Source: Bacteroidales bacterium (lineage in GTDB: Bacteria; Bacteroidota; Bacteroidia; Bacteroidales; Muribaculaceae). From it: a stretch of 47,030 bases of DNA. Every line of letters starts with the position of its first letter. Position 1 is the stretch's first letter. The notes under the pieces are model-generated. The model had not been told where the DNA came from and made no database searches. It saw only the letters and a list, made by a program, of their open reading frames with translations. Made by a program: the position numbers and the translations under genes. The stretch spans positions 1 through 47,030 of the forward strand of contig JAQXTJ010000135.1 of assembly GCA_029219425.1 (NCBI GenBank), written 5' to 3'. This document shows positions 33,233 through 41,936 of the stretch, in pieces.

Positions 33233-33680
33233 CTGATACAATGTTGCTAGTGTAGTAGCGGGGGTCGTGGGTGACGTTGTGGCCCACGAAGGGGGGGAGG
33301 GTGTAGGTGTGGGTGCTGGCGGGGAGTTCTATCTCGGCGAGGGTGAGTCCCTCGAGGCCGCCATGAAACTCATCCACCTCCCAGATGTTGCCCTCGAATG
33401 GGACTATGTGGCGCGTCTTGCTTATGATGGGCTGCTGACACAGCGTGCGCAGCATCTCCTCGGCATCGGCCACGGGAATTTCATACTCATACTCACTGCG
33501 TGTGTCGCCTATGGTGCGTCCCTTGATGGTGAGACGGGCTTCGTTGCCGGTGATGCGCACGCGCACTGTGCCATTCACTTCGCGGGAGATGTAGCCTTGC
33601 ACAATGCGGCGCGACTCGGTGGCCAGCGGCTTGTAGCTGTCGTTGGTCACAAGATACTTGTGTTCTATTTCCTTTGCCAT
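33222..33680 (-). CDS. CYTH-domain protein (triphosphate tunnel metalloenzyme family)
   Basis: 152 residues. The N-terminal ExExK signature is EIEHKYLV (E4, E6, K8); further tunnel residues are in GTVRVRITGNEARLTIKG, RSEYEYEIP and WEVDEFHGGLEGLTLAEIEL. CYTH enzymes of this small bacterial type hydrolyse inorganic triphosphate or related substrates; the in vivo role is open. The C-terminal residues VSVRS and the stop are read from the TTAGGAG array. A -7 element ends only 5 bases before the ATG, suggesting a nearly leaderless mRNA. Confidence 0.92.
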   Translation of the reverse strand: MAKEIEHKYLVTNDSYKPLATESRRIVQGYISREVNGTVRVRITGNEARLTIKGRTIGDTRSEYEYEIPVADAEEMLRTLCQQPIISKTRHIVPFEGNIWEVDEFHGGLEGLTLAEIELPASTHTYTLPPFVGHNVTHDPRYYTSNIVSVRS

Positions 33681-33684
33681 GCTG

Positions 33685-33692
33685 CAAAGGTA
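33685..33692 (-). promoter_or_regulatory. -7 element TACCTTTG directly before the CYTH start
   Basis: Minus strand TACCTTTG, whose G is 5 bases from the A of the ATG at 33680. The start of transcription would fall on or next to the start codon. No convincing -33. Confidence 0.45.
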
Positions 33693-33801
33693 GTGTATTT
33701 TGTGATTAAAGGGTGTAAAAATTGATGAAAAAGTGGCAAATGGGAAATTAAATTGGTGAAAAAGGCGTAATGTAACTAATAAAACAGAAAAAAATCACAC
33801 C

Positions 33802-33829
33802 TTTGATTCGATTATTATTAGTATTTTTG
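33802..33829 (+). promoter_or_regulatory. Promoter of the DUF5686 gene
   Basis: TTTG at 33802-33805, 16 bases, TATTTTTG at 33822-33829. Spacing is somewhat short. Start point near 33835. Confidence 0.5.
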
Positions 33830-33884
33830 CAACCCGAAAAAGCAAGCCTGTGACTTGGCGAGCTAATTAACAAACAAATTGTAA

Positions 33885-36449
33885 ATGTTGATGCTTAGGA
33901 AGATACTTATTTTTTGTCTTAGCATTTTCGGCGTAGTGATTACGGCTGCGACAGCCCTGGCGCAGCACCCAATGCCGCCCACTGTGGTGAAAGGCGTGGT
34001 GCGCGACTCTCTCACGCACGAATCGCTGCCTTTTGTGGCTATATACCTGAAGGGGTCGGACCGTGGCATTATGACCGATGCCGACGGACGCTTTTCCATC
34101 ACCACACAAGTGAATTTCATAAGTCTTGAGGTATCGACGATGGGCTACACCACCAAAAATGTGTGGGTAAACAAGGGGCAGAGCAACGACGTGACCATCG
34201 ACATGGTGCCCACTGGTGTGGCTCTGAAGGAACTTGTGGTGAAGCCTAAGAAGGAGAAATACTCCAAGAAGAACAATCCCGCAGTGGAATTTGTGAAGCG
34301 ACTCATGGCGCAGAAGCATGGCTACGACCCAAAGAACCACGACTACTACAACTACAACAAATATGAGAAGATGACCATGGGGCTCAACGACTTCTCAGAG
34401 AAGCAGAAGAAAAACTGGCTCACGGGCAAATTTAAGTTTATTTTCGATTATCTCGACACCTCTGAGGTGTCGGGCAAGCCAATACTCACAGTGTCGGTGA
34501 AAGAGAAGGTGAGCGACTGCCACTTCCGCCGCTCGCCCGAGAGCGCAAAGGAGGTGGTGCGCGGAACCAAGCGTGCCGGCATCGATGAGGCTTTCGACCA
34601 GGAGAGCGTGCAGCGTTTTCTCGAAGACGTGTTCCGCGAGGTGGATATCTTTAGCAACGATGTGCCCATGATGCAGAACCGCTTTGTGAGCCCGCTCTCG
34701 AAGATTGGCGTGGACTACTACAAATACTACCTGAGCGACACCATCGACGTGGGTGGCGTGAGGTGCATAGAGCTTAGTTTCTCGCCTTTCACGCCCGAGT
34801 CGTTTGGCTTCTTGGGCCGAATCTATGTGCCGCTCAATGATTCCACCCTGTTCATAAAGCGGGTGAAGCTAAATGTGCCGAAGTCGATCAACCTGAACTA
34901 TGTGGAGAGCATCACCATAATGCAGGACTTTGAGAAAGCCCCCGACGGGTCGCGGCTGAAGACACGCGACGACATGACAGTGGAGTTCCAGATAATGAAA
35001 GGCACGCAGGGGCTTTATGCCCGCCGCACCACGGCCTACGCCAACCACAACTTCGACCCGCCGCAGGACCTTGAAGTGTTTGGCAAAGAGGAGAAGACCA
35101 TTGTTAACGCCGATGCGGAGTTTATGCCCGATGAGTTCTGGAAAGAGAACCGCCAGGTGCCTATCACCGACAAGGAGAATGCCATAAAGGGCTTGCTCAC
35201 GCGCTTGCGCGAGGTACCTTTGTTCTACTGGACCGAGAAAGTGATAACGGTGCTTGTGTCGGGCTACATACCCACTTCGAAGGAGAGCAAATTCGACTTC
35301 GGCCCCATGAACACCACCCTTAGTGGCAACCCTGTGGAGGGAATGCGAGTGCGCATGGGCGGAATGACCACAGCCAATCTGAGCAAGCACTGGTTTGCCC
35401 GTGGCTATGTGGCCTATGGCTTCAACGATGAGAAACTGAAATATAACGGTGAGCTGGAATACTCCTTCAACGAGAAAAAATATCATTCGCGCGAGTTTCC
35501 CATACACTCGGTGAAGCTCACGCACAAATATGATGTAGATCAGCTGGGCCAGCACTATTTCTTCACCAACATGGACAATGTGTTCCTTGCCCTGAAGCGC
35601 AAGCGCGACGACAAGATGACCTACTTGCGCAAGACGTGCCTCGACTATACCCTTGAGACGGAGAGTGGATTCTCGGTGCAGCTCGGACTGGAGCACGATA
35701 TACAGGAAGCCACGGCGGTGCTGCCGTTTATCGACGGCTACGGCAATGTGTATCGCAACTACAAGGAGGCGATGTTCAATGTGACACTGCGTTATGCTCC
35801 CGGAGAGAAATTCTACCAGACGAAGAGCTACCGAATCCCCATCAACTTCGATGCTCCTATATTCACCCTCACCCACACCTACGCACCCAAGGGATTCATG
35901 GGCAGTATGTTCACGGTGAACAAGACGGAGCTGAGCGTGCAGAAGCGCTTCTGGTTTTCGGCCTTTGGCTACACCGATATCATACTGAAGACCGGAAAGG
36001 TGTGGAGCGAGGTGTCGTATCCCAACTTGTTGCTGCCCAATGCCAACCTGTCGTACACCATACAGCCCGAGTCGTATCCGCTGATGAACGCGATGGAGTT
36101 TGCCAACGACCAGTATCTCTCGTGGGATTTCACCTACTGGGCCAATGGCGCTATTCTCAACCGCATTCCTCTCATAAAATACTTGAAGCTGCGCGAGGCG
36201 TTCTCGTTCAGAGGTCTGTATGGCAAGCTTAAGGACAGCAACAATCCCGAGCTAAACAACAACCTGTTCCGCTTTCCGGTGGGCGCACAGTGCAAGCCAA
36301 TGGGGAAGGAGCCTTATATGGAGATAGGCGTGGGGCTCGACAACATTTTCACCATTCTGCGCCTCGACTATGTGTGGCGACTCACTTATCGCGACACACC
36401 GGGAGTGGATAAGAGCGGATTGCGCATACAGCTGCACTTCACATTCTAA
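33885..36449 (+). CDS. DUF5686 / carboxypeptidase-regulatory-like outer-membrane protein
   Basis: 854 residues. Signal peptide MLMLRKILIFCLSIFGVVIT, cleavage near ALAQ. Residues about 38-120 are a CarboxypepD_reg-like domain (VVKGVVRDSLTHESLPFVAI, TDADGRFSITTQVNFISLEV), as at the front of SusC proteins. The rest is the DUF5686 region, long and beta-rich with many aromatic strands and a terminal GLRIQLHFTF, so probably an outer-membrane barrel. These proteins are found throughout Bacteroidetes, one or two per genome; the function is unknown. The DUF4369 lipoprotein gene follows after 13 bases. Confidence 0.9.
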   Translation: MLMLRKILIFCLSIFGVVITAATALAQHPMPPTVVKGVVRDSLTHESLPFVAIYLKGSDRGIMTDADGRFSITTQVNFISLEVSTMGYTTKNVWVNKGQSNDVTIDMVPTGVALKELVVKPKKEKYSKKNNPAVEFVKRLMAQKHGYDPKNHDYYNYNKYEKMTMGLNDFSEKQKKNWLTGKFKFIFDYLDTSEVSGKPILTVSVKEKVSDCHFRRSPESAKEVVRGTKRAGIDEAFDQESVQRFLEDVFREVDIFSNDVPMMQNRFVSPLSKIGVDYYKYYLSDTIDVGGVRCIELSFSPFTPESFGFLGRIYVPLNDSTLFIKRVKLNVPKSINLNYVESITIMQDFEKAPDGSRLKTRDDMTVEFQIMKGTQGLYARRTTAYANHNFDPPQDLEVFGKEEKTIVNADAEFMPDEFWKENRQVPITDKENAIKGLLTRLREVPLFYWTEKVITVLVSGYIPTSKESKFDFGPMNTTLSGNPVEGMRVRMGGMTTANLSKHWFARGYVAYGFNDEKLKYNGELEYSFNEKKYHSREFPIHSVKLTHKYDVDQLGQHYFFTNMDNVFLALKRKRDDKMTYLRKTCLDYTLETESGFSVQLGLEHDIQEATAVLPFIDGYGNVYRNYKEAMFNVTLRYAPGEKFYQTKSYRIPINFDAPIFTLTHTYAPKGFMGSMFTVNKTELSVQKRFWFSAFGYTDIILKTGKVWSEVSYPNLLLPNANLSYTIQPESYPLMNAMEFANDQYLSWDFTYWANGAILNRIPLIKYLKLREAFSFRGLYGKLKDSNNPELNNNLFRFPVGAQCKPMGKEPYMEIGVGLDNIFTILRLDYVWRLTYRDTPGVDKSGLRIQLHFTF

Positions 36450-36462
36450 TATTGAATTGATT

Positions 36463-37047
36463 ATGAAAGCATTTATTACAATAATAGTGGCGATGGCGAT
36501 GGCGGCATGCGGCAAGCAGGCCGACCCCGGCTATCGCATTACCTGCACGCTCGCCGACGGCCTGAAGGCCGACACCGTGAAGATATATGCCTACAGCGAA
36601 GACTATGGAGCGTCGCGCCTGCTTGGCAGCCACACTGTGGCAACCGGCGACCGCAGCTTTGTGGTAGATGGCGTGACCGATGAGCCTGCTGTGGCCTTTG
36701 TGCGTGCAGGCTCACGCACCGCATATTTCATCCTTGAGAATGGCGACATCGACATGGCACTTGGGAACAACACCGTGAGCCTGCGTGGGCCGCGGCTCAA
36801 TGCCGAATATTACAAAGTGTTTTCGGAGCGGTGTGGAATAATGAACCGGCGCATTGCTCTGCGAAAAAAGTATGATGCCATGATGGCAAGAGGAGAGATA
36901 ACCGACAGCATTGACCGGCAGTTTGAGGCAGCCTATAAAATCACCTGCGACTCTCTGCAACGTCTGCACGCACGCGCCAGACAGCTGCACCCTGTGGTGG
37001 CAAAAGCCGTGTGGTACCAGTATGGCAACGAAATCACTGCCCCCTAA
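36463..37047 (+). CDS. DUF4369-type lipoprotein
   Basis: 194 residues from the ATG at 36463. Lipobox AMAMAACGKQ (Cys 15). The segment YRITCTLADGLKADTVKIYA to TAYFILENGDIDMALGN matches the beta-rich DUF4369 domain that usually precedes a thioredoxin-like domain in Bacteroidetes lipoproteins. Here the chain ends about 80 residues later in a helical tail (CDSLQRLHARARQLHPVVAK) without the CxxC thioredoxin part, so it is a short or truncated version. Likely co-transcribed with the DUF5686 gene. Confidence 0.8.
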   Translation: MKAFITIIVAMAMAACGKQADPGYRITCTLADGLKADTVKIYAYSEDYGASRLLGSHTVATGDRSFVVDGVTDEPAVAFVRAGSRTAYFILENGDIDMALGNNTVSLRGPRLNAEYYKVFSERCGIMNRRIALRKKYDAMMARGEITDSIDRQFEAAYKITCDSLQRLHARARQLHPVVAKAVWYQYGNEITAP

Positions 37048-37066
37048 TCTCTCTTCCACGCCTCAC

Positions 37067-37597
37067 TTATCGGATGTAGCCATTCATCATGGCATACACG
37101 CTGAGGCCTGATACGCTCTTTATTCCCAACTTCGAGCTGATGTTCTTGCGGTGGGTGAGCACGGTGTTGATGCTGATTTGCAGGGCATCGGCTATCTCTT
37201 TGTTGAGTTTTCCTGAAGCCACCAATGTGAGCACTTCGATTTCGCGCTGACTAAGCTCGGATTGCGGTGCTGTGGAGGTGCGTTGCGCGTCGATGAAATC
37301 AACAATCTTCTCTCCGATTCGCTCCACATCCCACTTGGAGCAAACAAAGGCAAACGATGAGCCAGCAAGCGGCTCGGGCGTGATTACCAGTGTCTTGCTT
37401 CGGCGTGGCAGGAAGAAGTCGATGTGGGAGAGGCACACCGCTGCATCCACCACATAAAGCTCGAAGCCATCGGCAAGCGTGGCGGCATCGGCAATGTGGC
37501 AGGCAGTCGCCGGGGAAAGGTCGCGGAGCAGCGACTTCACCCCGATAAACGAGAGTGTGCTTGGCGTGACTATGGCAATATTCACATTCCCCATCAC
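37067..37597 (-). CDS. LuxR/NarL-type transcriptional regulator with a degenerate receiver
   Basis: 176 residues. The C-terminal LuxR HTH is intact (ELSQREIEVLTLVASGKLNK, then ADALQISINTVLTHRKNISS). The N-terminal 100 residues are a short receiver-like fold (NIAIVTPSTLSFIGVKSLL, ELYVVDAAVCLSH) lacking the acidic pocket expected of phosphorylated receivers. It therefore probably responds to protein contact or a ligand. Its ATG overlaps the stop of the RIC-like gene by 4 bases, so the two are produced together. Confidence 0.88.
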   Translation of the reverse strand: MMGNVNIAIVTPSTLSFIGVKSLLRDLSPATACHIADAATLADGFELYVVDAAVCLSHIDFFLPRRSKTLVITPEPLAGSSFAFVCSKWDVERIGEKIVDFIDAQRTSTAPQSELSQREIEVLTLVASGKLNKEIADALQISINTVLTHRKNISSKLGIKSVSGLSVYAMMNGYIR

Positions 37598-38172
37598 ACG
37601 ATGCTGCTACAGATGCGGTTATAGAGGCTAATGTCCATCTTAAGGCAGATAATTGCGAAGAGCACAGCCTGACACAGATTCACATCGTAGTTGCCCGAGA
37701 GGTGAATCACAAACATGCTTATGAGGTCGCTAAGTTTATCCTCCACAGCACTGCAAGGCAAGGGACCCACCTCGGCGCACACGGTGGCTGCAATGTCGCT
37801 CTTCACTTCGCCGAAGAAGTTGCGCATAAGCTCCAGATTGGAGTTCACGGCAGTGTTGCGGCGAATGAGGAGGTTGAAGTGCTGTTCCACATTGGGAATG
37901 AGGAATCGCTGGTAGTAGGCGGCCGTGCGCTGCAAGAAGTCGGAGGCGAGAGGCTTGCATGATGCAAACACTTCACATCCAGTGAAGTTGTCGTTGATAA
38001 AGGCATTGAGCACAGCCACGAAGAAGGTGGCGTCGATGCCTCGCTCCTCGCAGATGTTGCGCACGGAATTGTCGCCAATGCCGAGTGTGATGCCAAAACG
38101 GTTCAGCACGGCAATAATTGCCGGTTCGGCGATTACCACATCGTGCAGCTTTGTGTCTTTTGTTACTATCAT
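37594..38172 (-). CDS. RIC/ScdA-like (DUF542 plus hemerythrin-like) protein, degenerate
   Basis: 192 residues. The N-terminal 60 residues resemble the DUF542 domain of iron-sulfur-repair proteins (KLHDVVIAEPAIIAVLNRFG, RNICEERGIDATFFVAVLNA), but the Cys-Cys motif is replaced by LGIGDN. The rest is helical and has scattered His residues (NVEQHFNLLI, MFVIHLSGNYD) where the di-iron hemerythrin-like part would bind metal; the set looks incomplete. Always-coupled overlap with the LuxR-type gene (4 bases) and with the cyclo-ligase gene (4 bases) suggests a sensor partner, not a repair enzyme (inference). Confidence 0.6.
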   Translation of the reverse strand: MIVTKDTKLHDVVIAEPAIIAVLNRFGITLGIGDNSVRNICEERGIDATFFVAVLNAFINDNFTGCEVFASCKPLASDFLQRTAAYYQRFLIPNVEQHFNLLIRRNTAVNSNLELMRNFFGEVKSDIAATVCAEVGPLPCSAVEDKLSDLISMFVIHLSGNYDVNLCQAVLFAIICLKMDISLYNRICSSIV

Positions 38173-38723
38173 CGTATTGAAATGGTTGTTGATGGGGTGA
38201 TGACATAGTTCATTGCCACATCGTGGCTCTCGGCCGGGATGGAGTCAATGAGGCGGAAATCGGGGCAGATGCCTATGGCAGTGCCGGGGAAGCTGCGCAG
38301 GAATCGGTCGTAGTAGCCTTTGCCACGCCCCAGGCGGTTGCCGAGACGGTCGAAAGCCACTCCGGGAATCAATGCCACATCTGTGTCAAGAAAATCGGTC
38401 ACAATCTCGTTTCCTGTAGGCTCAAGAATATTGTAGGCTCCGGTGGCAAGCTCAGATGCGTGATATTGCACAATTTCCATAACCCCCTCACCGGCAACCC
38501 GGGGCAGGAGTATTGTCTTGCTCAGGCTCCATTGCTCGAGCATTGAGGCTGTGGGCAGCTCGTCGGGCAGGGCGTTATAAAGCACAATGCGCCTTGCCGG
38601 GCCAAAGCATGGGAGCGACTCCACGCGCCGCATCACATCGCCTGCCGAGTGACTGAGGCTCTCGGGTGCGATGCATCGGCACAGTTGCCGCAGTGCGCTG
38701 CGCAATTCACTCTTGGCACTCAT
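38169..38723 (-). CDS. 5-formyltetrahydrofolate cyclo-ligase
   Basis: 184 residues. Converts 5-formyl-THF to 5,10-methenyl-THF with ATP. Signature near the C-terminus: LIPGVAFDRLGNRLGRGKGY (ATP/folate loop) followed by YDRFLRSFPGTAIGICPDF. The N-terminal KSELRSALRQLCRCI is the typical first helix. Overlaps both neighbours by 4 bases within the minus-strand operon. Confidence 0.95.
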   Translation of the reverse strand: MSAKSELRSALRQLCRCIAPESLSHSAGDVMRRVESLPCFGPARRIVLYNALPDELPTASMLEQWSLSKTILLPRVAGEGVMEIVQYHASELATGAYNILEPTGNEIVTDFLDTDVALIPGVAFDRLGNRLGRGKGYYDRFLRSFPGTAIGICPDFRLIDSIPAESHDVAMNYVITPSTTISIR

Positions 38724-40339
38724 TGTTCCTCTTCGGTTATGGGGAACACAGCCCTGTGGTTGTCGAAGGCCTTGAGTGCGGCCTCAATGTTCTTGTCGTC
38801 GCGGTTGTAGATGGGGTAGAACGCATCGGGACCGAAGATGTCGCGAGCGATAAGTGCCTTAATCTGCGTGACGATGAGGTTGCGCGAAAGGTTGATGTAG
38901 TACCATCGGGCCGGCACGCCATTTTCGGCCGCAAACGACACGAAGTCGTTGAGGATGGCATCGTTGCCTGGCAGGATGCGCAGGAATTGCTTGTAGTCCT
39001 TCAGCTTGCTAAGAGTCTTGCGGTTGATGTCGGAGTAGGTGAATGCAAATTTCTGGAGCAGCCCGGCATTAGCCACATTGAAGTAGTAGGTGGATAGACC
39101 GGTGGTGTCGTTTGGCACGAAAATGTCGGGGACAATTCCACCGCCGCCATACACCGTGCGCCCGTGTGTGGTGATAAACTCCTTCGATTTATCTACCTTT
39201 ATGCTGTCCTTGCTGTAGAGCTCGCCGTGGCTGTAACGCTCATAAAGTTCCTGATTGTAGGCTCCTGTCTTGTAGTCCTTCTGAATGCACCGTCCGGTGG
39301 GAGTGTAGTAGCGGGCAATGGTAAGGCGAATAGCGCTGCTGTCGCGCAGGGCCACCTGCCGCTGCACCAGTCCCTTGCCGAAAGAGCGGCGTCCCACCAC
39401 GAGTCCGCGGTCGTTGTCCTGAATCGCACCGGCGAAAATCTCGCTTGCGCTGGCCGAGTACTCGTCGATGAGCACAATAATCTCGGCATCCTGAAACGAG
39501 CCGTTGCCATCGCTCCACATCTGCGAGTCGTTCTTCTTCTCGCGTCCTTTTGTATAGACGATAAGTTCATTCGAGGGCAGGAACTCATTGGCCATGAGAA
39601 TTGCAATCTCCATGTATCCACCGGCATTTCCTCGAAGGTCCACGATGTAGCGTTTGGCACCCTCATTGTGCAGCTTCATCATACCGTTGAGGAACTCATC
39701 GTAGGTGGTGCGGCCAAATTTGTTCACTTTTATGTAGCCTGTGAGCTTATCCACCATATAGGCTGCATCGACCGACTTCACGGGGATGTCGCCGCGCACC
39801 ACCTCATACTCGAGCAGCTTCTTGGAGCTGTGACGCTTAATGGACAGCTTCACCGTAGAGCCAATGACGCCACGCAGAGTGGCTCTCACAGAGTCGTCGG
39901 TGATGTCTTTTCCCACGAAATCCACTCCATCCACCTTCACAATGCGGTCGCCGGCAAGTATTCCGGCTTTCTCCGATGGTCCGCCCGGAATAGCCTCGAC
40001 CACGGCCGTGGTGTCGTTGAGCACCATGAAAGAAATGCCTACGCCTCCAAAGCTGCCTTCCAGCTCATTGTTCACGTCCTGGAGGTCTTTGGCCGGGATG
40101 TAGGTGGTGTGGGGGTCGAGATTTGAAAGGATTTGCGGAATCGACTGCTCCACGAGGTCGCCGATGTTGACGGTATCGACATATTCTTGCCCGATAAGGT
40201 TGAGTATCGTGTTGAGCTTGCGATCGTTGTCGCTAATGTAGTGCTGATTGGAGAATTGATTGCCCATGAGCATACCTGCAACCACCGATATGGCAATGGC
40301 AATAGGCAGCCAGACAACAGTATTTTTCGACGGTTTCAT
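38720..40339 (-). CDS. ctpA: S41-family C-terminal processing peptidase (CtpA/Prc-like)
   Basis: 539 residues. An N-terminal membrane anchor or signal (IAIAISVVAGMLMGNQF) directs it to the periplasm. PDZ domain about 85-175 (GGVGISFMVLNDTTAVVEAI, PSEKAGILAGDRIVKVDGVD). The tail-specific protease core has S297 in EYSASASEIFAGAI and K322 in RSFGKGLVQ as the Ser-Lys dyad, 25 residues apart as in the family. The last 180 residues are the C-terminal extension usual in Bacteroidetes. It likely trims periplasmic or outer-membrane proteins. Confidence 0.95.
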   Translation of the reverse strand: MKPSKNTVVWLPIAIAISVVAGMLMGNQFSNQHYISDNDRKLNTILNLIGQEYVDTVNIGDLVEQSIPQILSNLDPHTTYIPAKDLQDVNNELEGSFGGVGISFMVLNDTTAVVEAIPGGPSEKAGILAGDRIVKVDGVDFVGKDITDDSVRATLRGVIGSTVKLSIKRHSSKKLLEYEVVRGDIPVKSVDAAYMVDKLTGYIKVNKFGRTTYDEFLNGMMKLHNEGAKRYIVDLRGNAGGYMEIAILMANEFLPSNELIVYTKGREKKNDSQMWSDGNGSFQDAEIIVLIDEYSASASEIFAGAIQDNDRGLVVGRRSFGKGLVQRQVALRDSSAIRLTIARYYTPTGRCIQKDYKTGAYNQELYERYSHGELYSKDSIKVDKSKEFITTHGRTVYGGGGIVPDIFVPNDTTGLSTYYFNVANAGLLQKFAFTYSDINRKTLSKLKDYKQFLRILPGNDAILNDFVSFAAENGVPARWYYINLSRNLIVTQIKALIARDIFGPDAFYPIYNRDDKNIEAALKAFDNHRAVFPITEEEQ

Positions 40340-40352
40340 AGCAAAAACGTAA

Positions 40353-40781
40353 TTAATCTTCTAATAGAACACATTCGATGCCGGCACGGTTCAGCAGGTC
40401 GATGCCATCGTGGAAGCGGTAGAGCTCGGAATAGACAATACGCTTAATTCCGGCCTGAATGATTAGCTTTGCGCACTCAATACATGGCGAGGCGGTGATG
40501 TAGAGTGTGGCTCCGTCGCTGCTGTTGCTGCTGCGTGCCACCTTGGTGATGGCATTGGCCTCGGCGTGCAGCACATAGGGCTTAGTCTTGCCCTCCTCGT
40601 CCTCACACACGTTCTCAAATCCCGAAGGCGTGCCATTGTAGCCATCGGAGATAATCATGTTGTCCTTCACGATAAGCGCGCCCACCTTGCGGCGCTCGCA
40701 ATAGGAGTTCTCGGCCCAGATGCGAGCCATGCGGAGGTATCGCGAATCGAGCAGGCGTTGCTTTGAAGAAAGGTTATCCAT
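40353..40781 (-). CDS. dCMP deaminase family protein
   Basis: 142 residues. Zinc deaminase motif: HAEANAI (His and catalytic Glu) and SPCIECAKLI (PCxxC), with an upstream GYNGTPSGFENVCED segment typical of dCMP deaminases. Converts dCMP to dUMP for thymidylate synthesis. First gene of the minus-strand operon; the S41 protease starts 13 bases after its stop. Confidence 0.95.
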   Translation of the reverse strand: MDNLSSKQRLLDSRYLRMARIWAENSYCERRKVGALIVKDNMIISDGYNGTPSGFENVCEDEEGKTKPYVLHAEANAITKVARSSNSSDGATLYITASPCIECAKLIIQAGIKRIVYSELYRFHDGIDLLNRAGIECVLLED

Positions 40782-40817
40782 AAAAAACTACTTAATTCAC
40801 AAAAAAAACGTAACAAA

Positions 40818-40834
40818 TGTGGCATGCTGCCACA
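40818..40834. repeat. Perfect hairpin in the leader of the dCMP deaminase gene
   Basis: TGTGGCA-TGC-TGCCACA, 7-base arms, 37 bases upstream of the deaminase ATG and downstream of its -7 element. Could be an operator or an mRNA hairpin. Confidence 0.5.
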
Positions 40835-40867
40835 GAGCGAGCATGTGGCGCGCTGCCTAAATGAATG

Positions 40868-40895
40868 CAAAAGTAGTGATTTTTAGGCTATCAAA
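40868..40895 (-). promoter_or_regulatory. Promoter of the dCMP deaminase operon
   Basis: Minus strand TTTG (40895-40892), 16 bases, TACTTTTG (40875-40868). Spacing is short. Leader about 80 bases. Confidence 0.45.
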
Positions 40896-41037
40896 AAAGC
40901 ATCTGCCCAAAAAATGTTGTCTAAAGAAGCCAAGAAAGATGCCAATGTAGATTCCAGCAGTAAGTGCAGGGCGCAATTTGCAGGATGCAGGCGCCACATA
41001 AAGTGGCTCTTGGGGCTGGCACGCAATTGCAGGCCAA

Positions 41038-41913
41038 TTAGTAGAGAGGGGAGAGGAGACGGATATTTGTGGGGAGAGGCTTTCGGCGCGGGGATAGGGT
41101 GAGCCACTCGCTGGTGAAGCCTACTACGAAGCCGTGAGTGCAGATTTGGGTGTTGAGATTGTGCACCCAGCTGTTCTCGATTAGGTTGCGGTAGCCGAGG
41201 CGCAGCACGGTGGAGCCGAGGTGGAGGTCGGCAGTGAGAAGGTTCTCCATGTCGAATCGGTTGCCCCACCAGCCCACGTTCACGATGCCACGGGTGTTGC
41301 CGAGATACAGCTCATAGAAGGCCTCGCCATAGTCGAGCGAGAAGAATGCTCCGATGGCTGGCAGTGTTGCCTGATAGCGCAGAGTGATGGGCAGGCGGCT
41401 CACCTTGAGGTGATAGGAGGCCATGGCTGTGAGGCAGATGCTGGCGCGGATTTTTGCTGACACAGGGTTGTTGGAGTTGTAGGCATTGTAGATCACGCCG
41501 CCCCGGAACTGGGGCGCTCCGCCAAGATGAAGGGTGAGTCCCGGCGTGAGCACGTCGCGCCAGCGATGCATCATCCCCCATTTTGCATCGATCATGAGCG
41601 AGTGCATGGTGTGGTTTCCGGCAGGATTCTGCACATTGGCATATTCCACTGCTGCTGTGCCCTGCATAATCCATCTCTCGGGGTTGAAACCCATGGCACG
41701 CATTCCTTCGTAGGCGATGCGAGTGTTGATGCCGTGGTAGCGGATGGGGGTGAGGTAGGTGTCGAGAATCGAGGCGCTTCCCACCTCGGCGGTGAATGCC
41801 GACACCGATGGGCGCATCACCTCGGGCGCAGGCTCAGAGTCCTGAGCCTTGGCAGAGAAAAGTGATGCTGCTGTGAATAGGGCTGCAAGTATTCGGTAGG
41901 TGGTCGGTTTCAT
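41038..41913 (-). CDS. DUF3316-family protein
   Basis: 291 residues. Signal peptide MKPTTYRILAALFTAASLFS, cleavage after AKAQ. The mature chain shows the outer-membrane-barrel-like pattern of DUF3316: EVGSASILDTYLTPIRYHG, a MHSLMIDAKWGMMHRW strand pair, GLTLHLGGAPQFRGGVIYN, NLNTQICTHGFVVGF. This family is restricted to Bacteroidales and its role is unknown. It follows the topoisomerase gene by 23 bases on the same strand. Confidence 0.8.
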   Translation of the reverse strand: MKPTTYRILAALFTAASLFSAKAQDSEPAPEVMRPSVSAFTAEVGSASILDTYLTPIRYHGINTRIAYEGMRAMGFNPERWIMQGTAAVEYANVQNPAGNHTMHSLMIDAKWGMMHRWRDVLTPGLTLHLGGAPQFRGGVIYNAYNSNNPVSAKIRASICLTAMASYHLKVSRLPITLRYQATLPAIGAFFSLDYGEAFYELYLGNTRGIVNVGWWGNRFDMENLLTADLHLGSTVLRLGYRNLIENSWVHNLNTQICTHGFVVGFTSEWLTLSPRRKPLPTNIRLLSPLY

Positions 41914-41936
41914 CGTGTTGGGTGGATTGCTGTTGG

